From Candidatus Crickella caballi (lineage in GTDB: Bacteria; Bacillota; Clostridia; Peptostreptococcales; Anaerovoracaceae): DNA of 64,000 nt. The stretch spans positions 1 through 64,000 of the forward strand of contig JAGHUV010000018.1 in assembly GCA_018064665.1 (NCBI GenBank). Reading direction: 5' to 3'. Shown piece by piece: positions 48,304 to 58,333 of the stretch (the first letter of the stretch is position 1; each line of letters starts with the position of its first letter). A program made the translations under genes and the position numbers. The notes under the pieces were generated by a model that had not been told where the DNA came from, made no database searches, and saw only the letters and a list, made by a program, of their open reading frames with translations.

Positions 48304-49698
48304 ATGAAAAATCAAGAAGCAATCTATGATGCCAAAGTGCTCGGAAAGGGCAAAGTGGCCATTCTCGGACTTCAGCACTTATTTGCAATGTTTGGTGCAA
48401 CAGTGCTCGTTCCTATTCTGACAGGACTTCCTGTTACAGCAACACTGTTCTTTGCAGGTATTGCAACACTGTTCTGTCACGCAGTAACTAAGAACAAGAT
48501 TCCTGTATTCCTGGGATCATCATTCGCATTCCTTGGCGGATACTTCACAGTAAAGGGCCTCGGCGCAGACGCAGGTCTTTCTGACATCGTTTCACTGAAC
48601 TATGCATCCATCGGTGTTGCATGCGCAGGACTTCTTTATCTGATCCTGTCACTGATCTGCAAGCTTTACGGATCAAAGAACGTTATGAAGTTCTTCCCAC
48701 CTGTAGTTACAGGACCTATCATCGTATCGATCGGACTGATCCTTGCACCTACAGCTCTGAATAACTGCCAGACTAACTGGCCTATCGCACTCGTTGCCAT
48801 CGTTACTGTAATCGTAGCAAACATCTGGGGCAAAGGCATGATCAAGATCATCCCAATCCTCCTTGGTGTAGTTGTTTCTTACAGCGTTGCTGCTGTAACA
48901 GGCGGATGCGACTTCTCAGCAGTTAAGGAAGCTGCATGGGTTGGACTTCCTATTGCATGGGAAAGAACAGGACTTTCAGTATTCACATCAGGAAGTCTTG
49001 ACACAGGATTCCTGATCACATCTATCATTACTATTGTACCTATCGCTTTTGCAACTATGATGGAGCACGTTGGTGATATCTCTGCTATCGGCGGAACAGT
49101 AGGCAAGAACTTCATCGAGGATCCGGGCCTCCACAGAACACTCATCGGAGACGGTGTCGGCACAGCAGTAGCAGCACTCTTCGGAGCACCTGCAAACACA
49201 ACTTACGGCGAGAACACCGGTGTACTTGCACTGACTAAGGTATATGATCCGTTCGTTATCAAGCTCGCAGCATGCTATGCTATCGTTCTTTCATTCTGCC
49301 CTAAGTTTGCAGCAATTATTACAGCAATGCCTTCAGCAACTATCGGCGGCGTTTCAATCATCCTTTACGGAATGATCTCTGCAATCGGTATCAGAAATAT
49401 GGTAGAGAATCAGACAAACTTCCAGGATACAAGAAACATCATCGTTGCAGCTCTTATCATCGGACTCGCTCTCGGAATCGAGTTCTCAGGTTACCTCGGA
49501 TGCGGTATTTCACCTGAAGCTGGTAACTATGCACACGGAGCAATCAGCTTCATGATCGGAAGCATGAAGATCTCACTGTCCGGTCTGGCTGTAGCGTCAA
49601 TCGTAGGTATCGTACTCAATGCTATCCTTCCGGGACGTGACGAGACATTCGCTGAGGATCCTAACAAGGAGCTTGCTTCATCACTCGGAAAATACTAA
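48304..49698 (+). CDS. uraA: uracil/xanthine permease
   Basis: LQHLFAMFGATVLVPILTGLPVTATLFFAGIATL. Confidence 0.93.
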   Translation: MKNQEAIYDAKVLGKGKVAILGLQHLFAMFGATVLVPILTGLPVTATLFFAGIATLFCHAVTKNKIPVFLGSSFAFLGGYFTVKGLGADAGLSDIVSLNYASIGVACAGLLYLILSLICKLYGSKNVMKFFPPVVTGPIIVSIGLILAPTALNNCQTNWPIALVAIVTVIVANIWGKGMIKIIPILLGVVVSYSVAAVTGGCDFSAVKEAAWVGLPIAWERTGLSVFTSGSLDTGFLITSIITIVPIAFATMMEHVGDISAIGGTVGKNFIEDPGLHRTLIGDGVGTAVAALFGAPANTTYGENTGVLALTKVYDPFVIKLAACYAIVLSFCPKFAAIITAMPSATIGGVSIILYGMISAIGIRNMVENQTNFQDTRNIIVAALIIGLALGIEFSGYLGCGISPEAGNYAHGAISFMIGSMKISLSGLAVASIVGIVLNAILPGRDETFAEDPNKELASSLGKY

Positions 49699-49710
49699 AA
49701 ACAGAGAGAA

Positions 49711-50265
49711 ATGAAACTAAAAAAAGAAATCATGGACAGCGGAGCCATGAGACGTGCGCTCAAGCGTATGTCCCATGAGATCCTTGAAAAGAATAATGGT
49801 GCAACAGATCTGGTGCTTCTGGGCATCAGAAGAAGAGGTGTACCTCTTGCGGAAATGATAGCGGCAAACATCAGAGAAATCGAAGGTGTGAATGTACCGG
49901 TCGGTGAGCTTGATATCACTTTCTACAGAGATGACCTTAGTATAGCGAATCCTGATTCAAAGGATCCGGTTGTCAACTCCGTAAAGCCGGAAAACGTTCC
50001 TTTCGACATAAGCGAGAAGACAGTCGTGCTGGTGGACGATGTGCTGTTTACCGGAAGAACGGTAAGAGCAGCCCTCGATGCGTGTTCGACATACGGAAGA
50101 GCAAGAAAGATTCAGCTTGCTGTTCTTATCGACAGAGGACACAGGGAGCTTCCTATACGCCCTGATTTCATAGGTAAGAATATACCTACCTCATTGTCTG
50201 AGAGAGTAAGCGTTGAGGTTCCGTCCATTGACGGAAATGAAAGTGTAAAACTAATAGAAATGTAG
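49711..50265 (+). CDS. pyrR: bifunctional pyr operon regulator/uracil phosphoribosyltransferase
   Basis: [34 protein letters not shown]. Confidence 0.96.
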   Translation: MKLKKEIMDSGAMRRALKRMSHEILEKNNGATDLVLLGIRRRGVPLAEMIAANIREIEGVNVPVGELDITFYRDDLSIANPDSKDPVVNSVKPENVPFDISEKTVVLVDDVLFTGRTVRAALDACSTYGRARKIQLAVLIDRGHRELPIRPDFIGKNIPTSLSERVSVEVPSIDGNESVKLIEM

Positions 50266-50271
50266 TATACT

Positions 50272-50306
50272 AATGGAGGTCGGAGACGACCTCCATTGTT
50301 TTTTAA
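50272..50306 (+). terminator. terminator after pyrR
   Basis: aatggaggtcg-gaga-cgacctccatt-gtttttt. Confidence 0.85.
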
Positions 50307-50316
50307 GGAGGACAAA

Positions 50317-51465
50317 ATGAGGCAGAATATAGAGATAACTGAGTCTATGCCATTGCTTGATGAGCAGGGCAATCTGACAAAGGCAGGGTATGCGAAACAT
50401 CTTCTGCCGATTTACGATAAGAGTATGGCAAAGGGCGGTAAGACCAGACTTAAAGAGTGGGATTACTACTATATCGGAAATGACAGGTTCGGTGTTGCGC
50501 TTACAATTGCAGATAACTCATATATGGGATTGGATTCTTTTTCGTTCCTCAGCTTTGACGGCAAGGGAAGTCCCTTCGGTTCGGGAAAGAATCTCGGCGC
50601 GCCATGGGAGATTACCAGGAGCCCTATGCGCATTTTCCCAATGCTTAAGACAGGACTTCCTGAGACTTCGGCAGAGGGAGTTACCGAGATCAGCGGCAAG
50701 GGCTACTTTCTGAAGTTTGAAGTAACACCGGGAGAGCTTGGCTCCAAGACTGATGCAGAAAGCAGCCACAGAGGAACTACAAGACATCTCAGTGGACATA
50801 TTGATGATTTCAGAGGTAAAGAGGCCCTGGATCTGGATATTATGCTCCTCGAAGAGCCTGACGAATCCATGGTAATTTGCACTCCTTTCGATAAGGAAGC
50901 ACATTTCTACTTCAACCAGAAGATCAACTGTATGCCTGCAAAGGGCTGGGTGCAGATCGGAACTGACCGTTATGAACTGAACCCGGATACATCGATGGGA
51001 CTTCTTGACTGGGGCCGTGGTGTATGGACATACCATAACACATGGTACTGGGGAAGCGCTTCCGGACGACTTGAGGACGGTTCGGATTTTGGCTGGAACA
51101 TAGGATACGGCTTTGGAGATACAAGTGCGGCAAGTGAGAACATGCTCTTCTACAGAGGCAAGGCACACAAGCTGAGCGAGGTTACATTCAATATACCTAT
51201 GAAGAGAGGCGGAGTCGGTCTCGGTACAGAGCTTGATACGGAGGACTATACCAAGCCTTGGACATTCACAAGTGATGACGGCAGGTTCGAGATGGACTTT
51301 GTGCCTGTTATTGACAGAGCATCCTGCACAGATGTAAAGCTTATCAAGAGTGACCAGCATCAGGTGTTCGGAAAGTTCACAGGAAAGGCTGTTCTTGACG
51401 ATGGAAGCGTAATCGAGGTTAAAGACTTTATGGGCTTTGCCGAGAAGGTTGAAAATAAATGGTAG
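50317..51465 (+). CDS. DUF2804-family protein
   Basis: LKEWDYYYIGNDRFGVALTIADNSYMGL; NTWYWGSASGRLEDGSDFGWNIGYGFGD. Confidence 0.8.
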   Translation: MRQNIEITESMPLLDEQGNLTKAGYAKHLLPIYDKSMAKGGKTRLKEWDYYYIGNDRFGVALTIADNSYMGLDSFSFLSFDGKGSPFGSGKNLGAPWEITRSPMRIFPMLKTGLPETSAEGVTEISGKGYFLKFEVTPGELGSKTDAESSHRGTTRHLSGHIDDFRGKEALDLDIMLLEEPDESMVICTPFDKEAHFYFNQKINCMPAKGWVQIGTDRYELNPDTSMGLLDWGRGVWTYHNTWYWGSASGRLEDGSDFGWNIGYGFGDTSAASENMLFYRGKAHKLSEVTFNIPMKRGGVGLGTELDTEDYTKPWTFTSDDGRFEMDFVPVIDRASCTDVKLIKSDQHQVFGKFTGKAVLDDGSVIEVKDFMGFAEKVENKW

Positions 51466-51479
51466 AGGAAATTCATTAG

Positions 51480-52634
51480 ATGAAGGAAATTAACGAGAAG
51501 GAATTGAAGGAAGCCAAGGCTAAGCTTACATGCAGCATTGACGCACCTATCATAGATAAGCATGGTAAGGAGGTAAAGCTTACTGAGCTGACTACTGCCG
51601 GCGGATGAGGCGCCAAAATAGGGCCGGGTGTCCTATCGGATATTCTTTCGGGACTGCCTAAGATAGCGGATCCACGCATTCTGGTAGGTTTCGAAAGCAG
51701 CGACGATGCTTGCGTATACGAGCTTAATGACGATGTCGCTATTATTAATACAATTGATTTCTTCCCACCTATCGTGGATGATCCTTACAGATTCGGACAG
51801 ATTGCTGCGGCAAATTCGCTGAGTGATGTATATGCGATGGGCGGAGAGCCTAAGCTCGCTATGAATCTGCTCACTTTCCCTAACTGTCTGCCGCTTGAGG
51901 CTGTTAAGGCTATACTTGAGGGTGGTAATGATAAGGTCTGCGAAGCAGGCGCAACCATTGTCGGGGGTCACAGCATAGAGGACAAGGAGCCTAAGTACGG
52001 ATTGTCCGTTACTGGCTTTGCGCGTCCTGAGGATATTTTGTCCAACAGTGCGAAGGAAGGCAACCTCCTGGTGATAACCAAGAAAATCGGTACAGGAATT
52101 CTCACAACTGCGGCCAAAGCAGACCTGCTGGATGCGGCTGAGTGTCGTGAGATCGAGGAGACTATGGCTCGTCTCAACAAGTACGGCTATCTTGCAGTCA
52201 AGGGACTTCGTGAACGCGGCGGTAAGGTCGACGGATGTACTGACATTACGGGTTTTGGACTCATCGGCCATGCGGCTGAGATGGCCAAAGCGGGAAATGT
52301 TACACTCGAGCTTAAGTGCGATGCTGTTCCTGTATTTGACAGAGCGCTGGAGATGGCTGCTATGGGCATTATTCCGGCGGGTGCATACAGAAACAGAGAG
52401 TATACTGCAGCTGACGTATTGGTCAATATGCAGGGTGATCCGGATAAGGATATGTCACTCAGGGCAAGGCTTGACTGTCTATATGATCCTCAGACCTCGG
52501 GCGGACTTCTCATTGCGGTTGATGAGAAGGAAATCAAGGTTTTGACCGAGCTTCTGCAGGAACAGGGCTGCGAGACTGCTGTTATCGGACAGTTCGGCAA
52601 GAAGACAGGTAATCATTTCATAGAGCTGAAATAA
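51480..52634 (+). CDS. selD: selenide, water dikinase with in-frame UGA (Sec43)
   Basis: ATG 51480 to TAA 52634 is in one frame interrupted only by TGA at 51606-51608 in TTAGG-U-GAKIGPGVL; track shows only 51774..52634. Confidence 0.93.
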
Positions 52635-52680
52635 AAAAACGGAGGCTATGGGTTAATGAACCCGATAGCCTCCGTTTTAT
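52633..52680 (+). terminator. terminator after selD
   Basis: aaaaaaacggaggctatgggtt...aacccgatagcctccgtttt. Confidence 0.85.
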
Positions 52681-52797
52681 AATGAGATCATACTGCAGTA
52701 TTATTGCAGAAATTGTTATTACGTTAATGTGCTTATATACGCGCTGCTTCTTGCAGATGCTTTGCACGAACTGCTTGTTGCATGCGTTCTCTACGAC

Positions 52798-53685
52798 TTA
52801 ATTGTTGTAGGTATTCTCTACGAATTCAATGAAGGCCTCGGCACTTGGAGAAAGAGCTACTCCCTTAAGGTGTACCATATAGAAAACTCTTTCGTCTGTG
52901 AAATTCCTGATTTCCACTGTCTTAACTCGCTCGCCTCCTATGGACTCGGCAACTCTCCTGGATATTATTGCAACTCCGAGACCAACCTCTACAGATCTGA
53001 TGATCGAATCAAGGTCATTGAACAGACCGGCAATTTCGAAGGAGTTCTTATCATATCCGAATTTGGCAGCTGCATTTTCGAAAGATTTACGGGTTGCGGA
53101 ACCTGTCTCCCTCCATACGAACGGCAGCTTTACGGCCTCATCCATGCTTATGGTGTCAGGCAGTTTGTATTCGGTAGGAGCTATCATCACTATGCTGTCC
53201 GAACTCAGCTTGGTGTAGCTCAGCGACGATGAGGAGAGCTTCTCTCCCACAAAACCGATCTCGCCTCGATGGTCGTTCAGATTGTCTATTACAGACTGCG
53301 TATCAGACATAGTAACGTAGTATTGCACTTTGTCATGCTGCTTACGGAATTCTGCAAGCAATTCCGGAACAAATGTAACGCCCGGTATGGAGGATGTCTG
53401 AATCTCCAGAATGCCGCTAAGGCTGTTTCCTGTTTTGCTCAGTGCATCTCTGGCACCGTCCCTTGAATTGATCATCTCCATCGCAAATTTGTAGAAGGTC
53501 TCACCCTTGGGTGTCATTTCAACATAGCGACCTTTTCTGTCAAGGAGCGCTACGCCGAGCTCCTTCTCCAGGTTACTTATATGCGTGCTGATGGTCGGCT
53601 GAGAGAAGAATGTAGCATCTGCAGCCTTGCTGAAATTCTTATATCTTACAACATTTACAAAGGCTTCAATTTGTTTGAAATCCAT
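52798..53685 (-). CDS. LysR-family regulator (probably selenium-metabolism associated)
   Basis: MDFKQIEAFVNVVRYKNFSKAADATFFSQPTISTHISNLEKELG. Confidence 0.88.
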   Translation of the reverse strand: MDFKQIEAFVNVVRYKNFSKAADATFFSQPTISTHISNLEKELGVALLDRKGRYVEMTPKGETFYKFAMEMINSRDGARDALSKTGNSLSGILEIQTSSIPGVTFVPELLAEFRKQHDKVQYYVTMSDTQSVIDNLNDHRGEIGFVGEKLSSSSLSYTKLSSDSIVMIAPTEYKLPDTISMDEAVKLPFVWRETGSATRKSFENAAAKFGYDKNSFEIAGLFNDLDSIIRSVEVGLGVAIISRRVAESIGGERVKTVEIRNFTDERVFYMVHLKGVALSPSAEAFIEFVENTYNN

Positions 53686-53702
53686 TGTTCCTCCAGTTTA
53701 AT

Positions 53703-54140
53703 TTAGTCCATACCGAGAAGCTGTACGTGTGAAAGTCCGGCAACCTGTTCTATGTCCCTCAGCATATCGTCGAGAAGATCCACGTCCTCACCGAGCTCAA
53801 GCGTTATAACGACGTTTGCCTTGGCGTCTACAGGCGGATTCTGATTGATGGTCCATATACTGTAATCATAATTTGAAATGATACGTATAACTGTCGAAAG
53901 GACGCCGACTCTGTGGCTCATCATCATGGAAATGATGGCGTGTCGTCCCATGGATACGGTGCTCATATCGCGCACCATATTTTTATATTTGTAGTAAGTG
54001 CTTCGTGAAATACCGACCTTGCGAACGGCCTCGCTCACATCCTTGGCCATACCCTCATCGAGTAATTCACGAGCCTCTGCAACCTTCTCGCAGTATGGAG
54101 GCAGAAGCGATTTATCTACGATCAAATACTTTCCTTGCAT
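53703..54140 (-). CDS. ACT domain-containing protein (UPF0735/PheB-like)
   Basis: KAVRKVGISRSTYYKYKN-like HTH followed by ACT HRVGVLSTVIRIISNYDYSIWTINQN. Confidence 0.88.
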   Translation of the reverse strand: MQGKYLIVDKSLLPPYCEKVAEARELLDEGMAKDVSEAVRKVGISRSTYYKYKNMVRDMSTVSMGRHAIISMMMSHRVGVLSTVIRIISNYDYSIWTINQNPPVDAKANVVITLELGEDVDLLDDMLRDIEQVAGLSHVQLLGMD

Positions 54141-54194
54141 AATAATCCCCTAATTATTGAACTGTGTCAATGTAGTATAGATTTATTCAATAGC

Positions 54195-55676
54195 TTAGAT
54201 ACGGCCCTCTGATTTTGCTACAACGTAGTCCTTCATTTCGTCGCAGTCGATGACATCCTTGTGTTTGATCTCGCGTCCGAAAATGCCGGCCAGACCTGCA
54301 GGAATCTCTGCACCTGTAAGCTCGTGGCATTTGTTCATGTTAGCTTCATCTGATGCCTCAGGCTCTTCTCCCAAAGCAGCCAGAACGGCTCTGCAGAACT
54401 TATATGGAGATGCTGTCGAGAGAATAACGTTCGGACATCCTGACTTATCCTCGTTCTTGTCTGCGCAAGCCCAGGCAATAGCAGTATGTGTATCCATGAG
54501 GTAGTGATACTCACTGTAAGTTGCGCCTATGGACTTTGAACCTTCGTCATCTGTCGATGCAATGCCGCAGAATACTTCCCTGATAAGACCAAGCTCTTCG
54601 GAACTGATCTGGTATTCACCTTTCTCTGAAAGCTCCTGCATGTATTTCCTGGTGTTCTCTTCTCCGCAGATGTAGTAGAGGAGACGCTCAAGGTTGCTGG
54701 AAACGAGAATGTCCATTGAAGGTGATGTTGTCTTGAAGAATGTACGTCTTCTGTCATAGTGACCTGTCTGAAGGAACTCGGTCAGAACATCATTGCTGTT
54801 GGAAGCGCAGATAAGCTTGTTGACAGGAAGTCCCATCTTCATTGCAAAGTAACCGGCCATGATATCTCCGAAATTACCTGTAGGAACTGTGAAATCGAGC
54901 TTGTCTCCGTCCTTGATCGCACCCATATCCAGCAGCTGTCTGTATGCTGCGAAGTAATATACGATCTGAGGCACTAATCTTCCTATATTAATGGAATTTG
55001 CACTTGAAAGGCTTACACCCTCACATGGCTTAGGAATGCTGCGGAAAAGCGATTTAACGCCTGTCTGAGCATCGTCAAAGTTGCCTCTTACTGCAGCTGC
55101 GCATGTATTGGCGCCTGCAGCTGTTACCATCTGTAGCTTCTGAGTCTCGGATACGCCTCCTTCCGGATAGAATACGATGATTCTTGTACCCGGAACATCG
55201 CTGAAGCCGCAGAGTGCGGCACTTCCTGTGTCTCCCGAAGTAGCGGTGAGAATAAGAGTCTCATCACTGAAATCGCAAAGCTCTCTGGCTTTGGTAAGAA
55301 GATTAGGAAGAGCTGAAAGAGCCACATCTTTAAATGCGGCTGTAGGTCCGTGGTAAAGCTCAAGCACATAATAGTCACCAACCTTGGTGATCGGTGTTAT
55401 TTCGTCCTTGGAGAATTTGTTGAGATAACTCTTATCTACGAGTTCATCTATTGCATCCTTGCCGTAGTCAGGGAAGAATACATTCCATACGACCTTGGCC
55501 ATATGGCGGAAATCATAAGCTCCGGAAGGGCTGTTAATAACATCGTGATAGTCGAGCTTGAGTGCATCGAGGTTCTCGGGAATATAGAGACCTCCGTCCG
55601 GTGCCTGACCATCGAGAATTGCCTTCGCGGATCTTACCTTGTGTTCTGAATTTCTTGTACTAATATACTGAATCAT
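54195..55676 (-). CDS. thrC: threonine synthase
   Basis: MIQYISTRNSEHKVRSAKAILDGQAPDGGLYIPE; HGPTAAFKDVAL; start at 55676 with aaggag SD; track start 56102 overlaps hom. Confidence 0.95.
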   Translation of the reverse strand: MIQYISTRNSEHKVRSAKAILDGQAPDGGLYIPENLDALKLDYHDVINSPSGAYDFRHMAKVVWNVFFPDYGKDAIDELVDKSYLNKFSKDEITPITKVGDYYVLELYHGPTAAFKDVALSALPNLLTKARELCDFSDETLILTATSGDTGSAALCGFSDVPGTRIIVFYPEGGVSETQKLQMVTAAGANTCAAAVRGNFDDAQTGVKSLFRSIPKPCEGVSLSSANSINIGRLVPQIVYYFAAYRQLLDMGAIKDGDKLDFTVPTGNFGDIMAGYFAMKMGLPVNKLICASNSNDVLTEFLQTGHYDRRRTFFKTTSPSMDILVSSNLERLLYYICGEENTRKYMQELSEKGEYQISSEELGLIREVFCGIASTDDEGSKSIGATYSEYHYLMDTHTAIAWACADKNEDKSGCPNVILSTASPYKFCRAVLAALGEEPEASDEANMNKCHELTGAEIPAGLAGIFGREIKHKDVIDCDEMKDYVVAKSEGRI

Positions 55677-55796
55677 TGTCGCTCCTTGGGGCTCCTGTAT
55701 TGTTTTTATATATAAACAACAAATTATGGCCCGATTTAAGTTGAAAAATTGTCTTCTATATGCTACATTATTCCCAGAACAAATACAAGTGTTTTC

Positions 55797-55833
55797 GTAT
55801 CGCGGACTATAAAAAGAACAATGTCCGCGATAC
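55797..55833. promoter_or_regulatory. perfect inverted repeat immediately upstream of hom
   Basis: GTATCGCGGAC (55797-55807) ... GTCCGCGATAC (55823-55833). Confidence 0.65.
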
Positions 55834-55847
55834 AAAGAGGGGGAAGT

Positions 55848-56963
55848 ATGAAAATCGCGATAATGGGTTTTGGAACCGTCGGAAGCGGAGCGTACGAAAT
55901 CAGCAAGGCTGTTTCCGATATAGAACTGGTGAGAATTCTTGCAAGACATGGCAGGAAGGGATATGAGGAGCTTGAAGGAATAATAACCCCGAACATCACC
56001 GACATAACACAGGATCCTGAAATAGAGCTCGTTATCGAATCCATAGGAGGAATCGAGCCTGCAAGAGAATATGTGCTTGCCTGCCTGAATGCGGGTAAAC
56101 ACGTTGTTACACCTAATAAGAACTTAATCAGCGCATATGGCAAAGAGCTCACAGCTGCGGCTGCGAAGAACAATGTTCAGCTGAGATATACTGCAACAGC
56201 CGGCGGCGGCATTCCATGGCTGTTTAACCTTCTCAGAACAAAGCGCTGTGATGAGATACTCGAGATCAAGGGAATCGTAAACGGAACCTGCAACTATATT
56301 CTCGATGCAATGTTTGACAAGGGAGCATCCTTTGATGAAATGCTCAAAATTGCACAGGAACTGGGGTATGCAGAGGCAGATCCGAGCTCGGATATCGAGG
56401 GAACCGACACTCTGAGGAAGACCGTTATCTCCTCGAATCTGGCGTTCGATTCGGCGGTAGCAGAAGAGGACGTTCCATGCTTCGGAATAAATACTATCGA
56501 TGCATGCGACATCGAATGGATGAAGGCAAACGGATACAGCTGCAAGCTGCTCATGACAGCGCGCAGAACAGAAAAAGGCATCACCGCATGCGTAGAGCCT
56601 ACTCTGGTGAAAGCTGATTCGCTAGAGGCGGGCGTTAAGACCAATAACAACCTTATTTCCCTGACCGGAAAGAGTATTGGTACGCAAAGCTTCTTCGGAC
56701 AGGGCGCCGGTGCGCTTCCGACCGGAGAGTCGGTGATTCAGGACGTAATAGATATTATTAAAGACAACGGACAAGGCGTTACATCAGCAGGCGAATCGAC
56801 ACTGAAGTTTGCCGAGGATGAAGGTCTTCACCGTTATTACATAAGACAGGACGGAGCGTGTGGCATCAGCGAGCCTATGACTGTAGCTGAGATGCACAAG
56901 CTGGGAAAACAGAGAAAGGAAGAGGGCAGACCGATATTCTTTGCAAGGCTGCCGGAGGAATAG
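55848..56963 (+). CDS. hom: homoserine dehydrogenase
   Basis: MKIAIMGFGTVGSGAYEI; NGTCNYILDAM; ATG at 55848. Confidence 0.94.
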   Translation: MKIAIMGFGTVGSGAYEISKAVSDIELVRILARHGRKGYEELEGIITPNITDITQDPEIELVIESIGGIEPAREYVLACLNAGKHVVTPNKNLISAYGKELTAAAAKNNVQLRYTATAGGGIPWLFNLLRTKRCDEILEIKGIVNGTCNYILDAMFDKGASFDEMLKIAQELGYAEADPSSDIEGTDTLRKTVISSNLAFDSAVAEEDVPCFGINTIDACDIEWMKANGYSCKLLMTARRTEKGITACVEPTLVKADSLEAGVKTNNNLISLTGKSIGTQSFFGQGAGALPTGESVIQDVIDIIKDNGQGVTSAGESTLKFAEDEGLHRYYIRQDGACGISEPMTVAEMHKLGKQRKEEGRPIFFARLPEE

Positions 56964-56966
56964 AGA

Positions 56967-58283
56967 ATGAAGGTATTAAAATTCGGAGGCTCAAGCCTGA
57001 GCGACAGCAAGCAGTTCGCCAAGGTTAAGAGCATTGTAGAGGCGGACGATTCGCGTGAGGTAGTCGTAGTATCGGCACCGGGAAGGAGAACTTCCGCAGA
57101 CAGCAAGATCACGGATCTGCTTTACCTGTGCCATGCACATCTTAAATATGACGTTCCGTATGACAACATTCTGGACATGATCAAGACCAGATTTGTGGAG
57201 ATAAAGGAGACCTGCGGACTTTCGATAGACATCGAGGCCAAAATCAACGAGGCTTTCGCGGGCGTGGACAAGAAGACCAGCGAGGATTATCTTGCATCAA
57301 GAGGTGAGTACTTCAATGCGATGCTGATGGCTGAATACCTCGGTTTCAAATTTGTAGATGCAGCAGAATGGCTGGTATTCGATTACAACGGCGAAGTTAA
57401 TTATGAGGAGTCGGAAAAGGCTCTGAGCGAGATCCATGAGGTATATCACAAAATCGTAACGCCGGGATTCTATGGAGCACTTCCTAATGATGAAATCAAG
57501 GTATTCTCAAGAGGCGGCTCTGACATAACAGGAGCGATTGCCGCAGCGGCTCTTAATGCCGAGGTGTATGAGAACTGGACCGATGTTTCCGGAATACTCA
57601 TGGTTGACCCGAGAATCGTTGAATCACCAAGAACGATTCTGCGTGTAACGTATGATGAGCTTCGCGAGCTGTCATACATGGGAGCGGCAGTTCTGCATGA
57701 GGATACTGTTTATCCGGTACGTATCAAGGACATTCCGGTAAATATCAGAAACACCAACGAGCCGGACAATCCGGGCACAATAATTCGTGAGAGCTTTGAC
57801 GATGAGCTTCAGGTTGAGCACGAGAGATTCATTACAGGAATTACCGGTAAGAAGGATTTCTCGATCATCAACATATATAAGGACAGCATGGGAGAGGGCA
57901 AGATCAGTCTCCTTCGCAAAGTACTTGAGATATTTGACAGATTCGGAGTGCCTGTTGAGCAGATTCCGAGCAGCGTTGACAGCTTCTCGGTAGTAGTACC
58001 GAGCGCTTCGCTTGAGAAGAAAAAATATGAGCTCATGACAGCTCTTCGTGAAGAGACAACGATTGACGAATGTGATCTCAATGAGGGAATCAGCCTTATC
58101 TGCATAGTCGGAAGACAGATGGCTTACAGAACCGGCATTTCCGGAAAGATATTCAAAGCCCTCGGAGACAGCAAAATCAATATTCGCACAATTCAGCAGG
58201 GTGCAGATGAAATCAACATCATGGTCGGCGTATACACAGAAGACTTTGAGAAGGCAGTAAAGGTTCTTTACGAATCATTCTAA
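56967..58283 (+). CDS. lysC: aspartate kinase
   Basis: MKVLKFGGSSLSDSKQF; FSRGGSDITGA; ACT domains. Confidence 0.94.
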   Translation: MKVLKFGGSSLSDSKQFAKVKSIVEADDSREVVVVSAPGRRTSADSKITDLLYLCHAHLKYDVPYDNILDMIKTRFVEIKETCGLSIDIEAKINEAFAGVDKKTSEDYLASRGEYFNAMLMAEYLGFKFVDAAEWLVFDYNGEVNYEESEKALSEIHEVYHKIVTPGFYGALPNDEIKVFSRGGSDITGAIAAAALNAEVYENWTDVSGILMVDPRIVESPRTILRVTYDELRELSYMGAAVLHEDTVYPVRIKDIPVNIRNTNEPDNPGTIIRESFDDELQVEHERFITGITGKKDFSIINIYKDSMGEGKISLLRKVLEIFDRFGVPVEQIPSSVDSFSVVVPSASLEKKKYELMTALREETTIDECDLNEGISLICIVGRQMAYRTGISGKIFKALGDSKINIRTIQQGADEINIMVGVYTEDFEKAVKVLYESF

Positions 58284-58333
58284 ATATATTGAGCGGGTTT
58301 ACCGCAATTGACCGAAGAACAGGAGAATATAAG

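Noticed and set aside
52729-53232. 167-aa plus-strand ORF
   Set aside because: Antisense to the LysR gene; no SD and no recognizable domain.
55677-56102. Extended N-terminus of threonine synthase in the ORF track
   Set aside because: The extension overlaps hom on the opposite strand. The conserved ThrC start MIQYISTRN with SD is at 55676.
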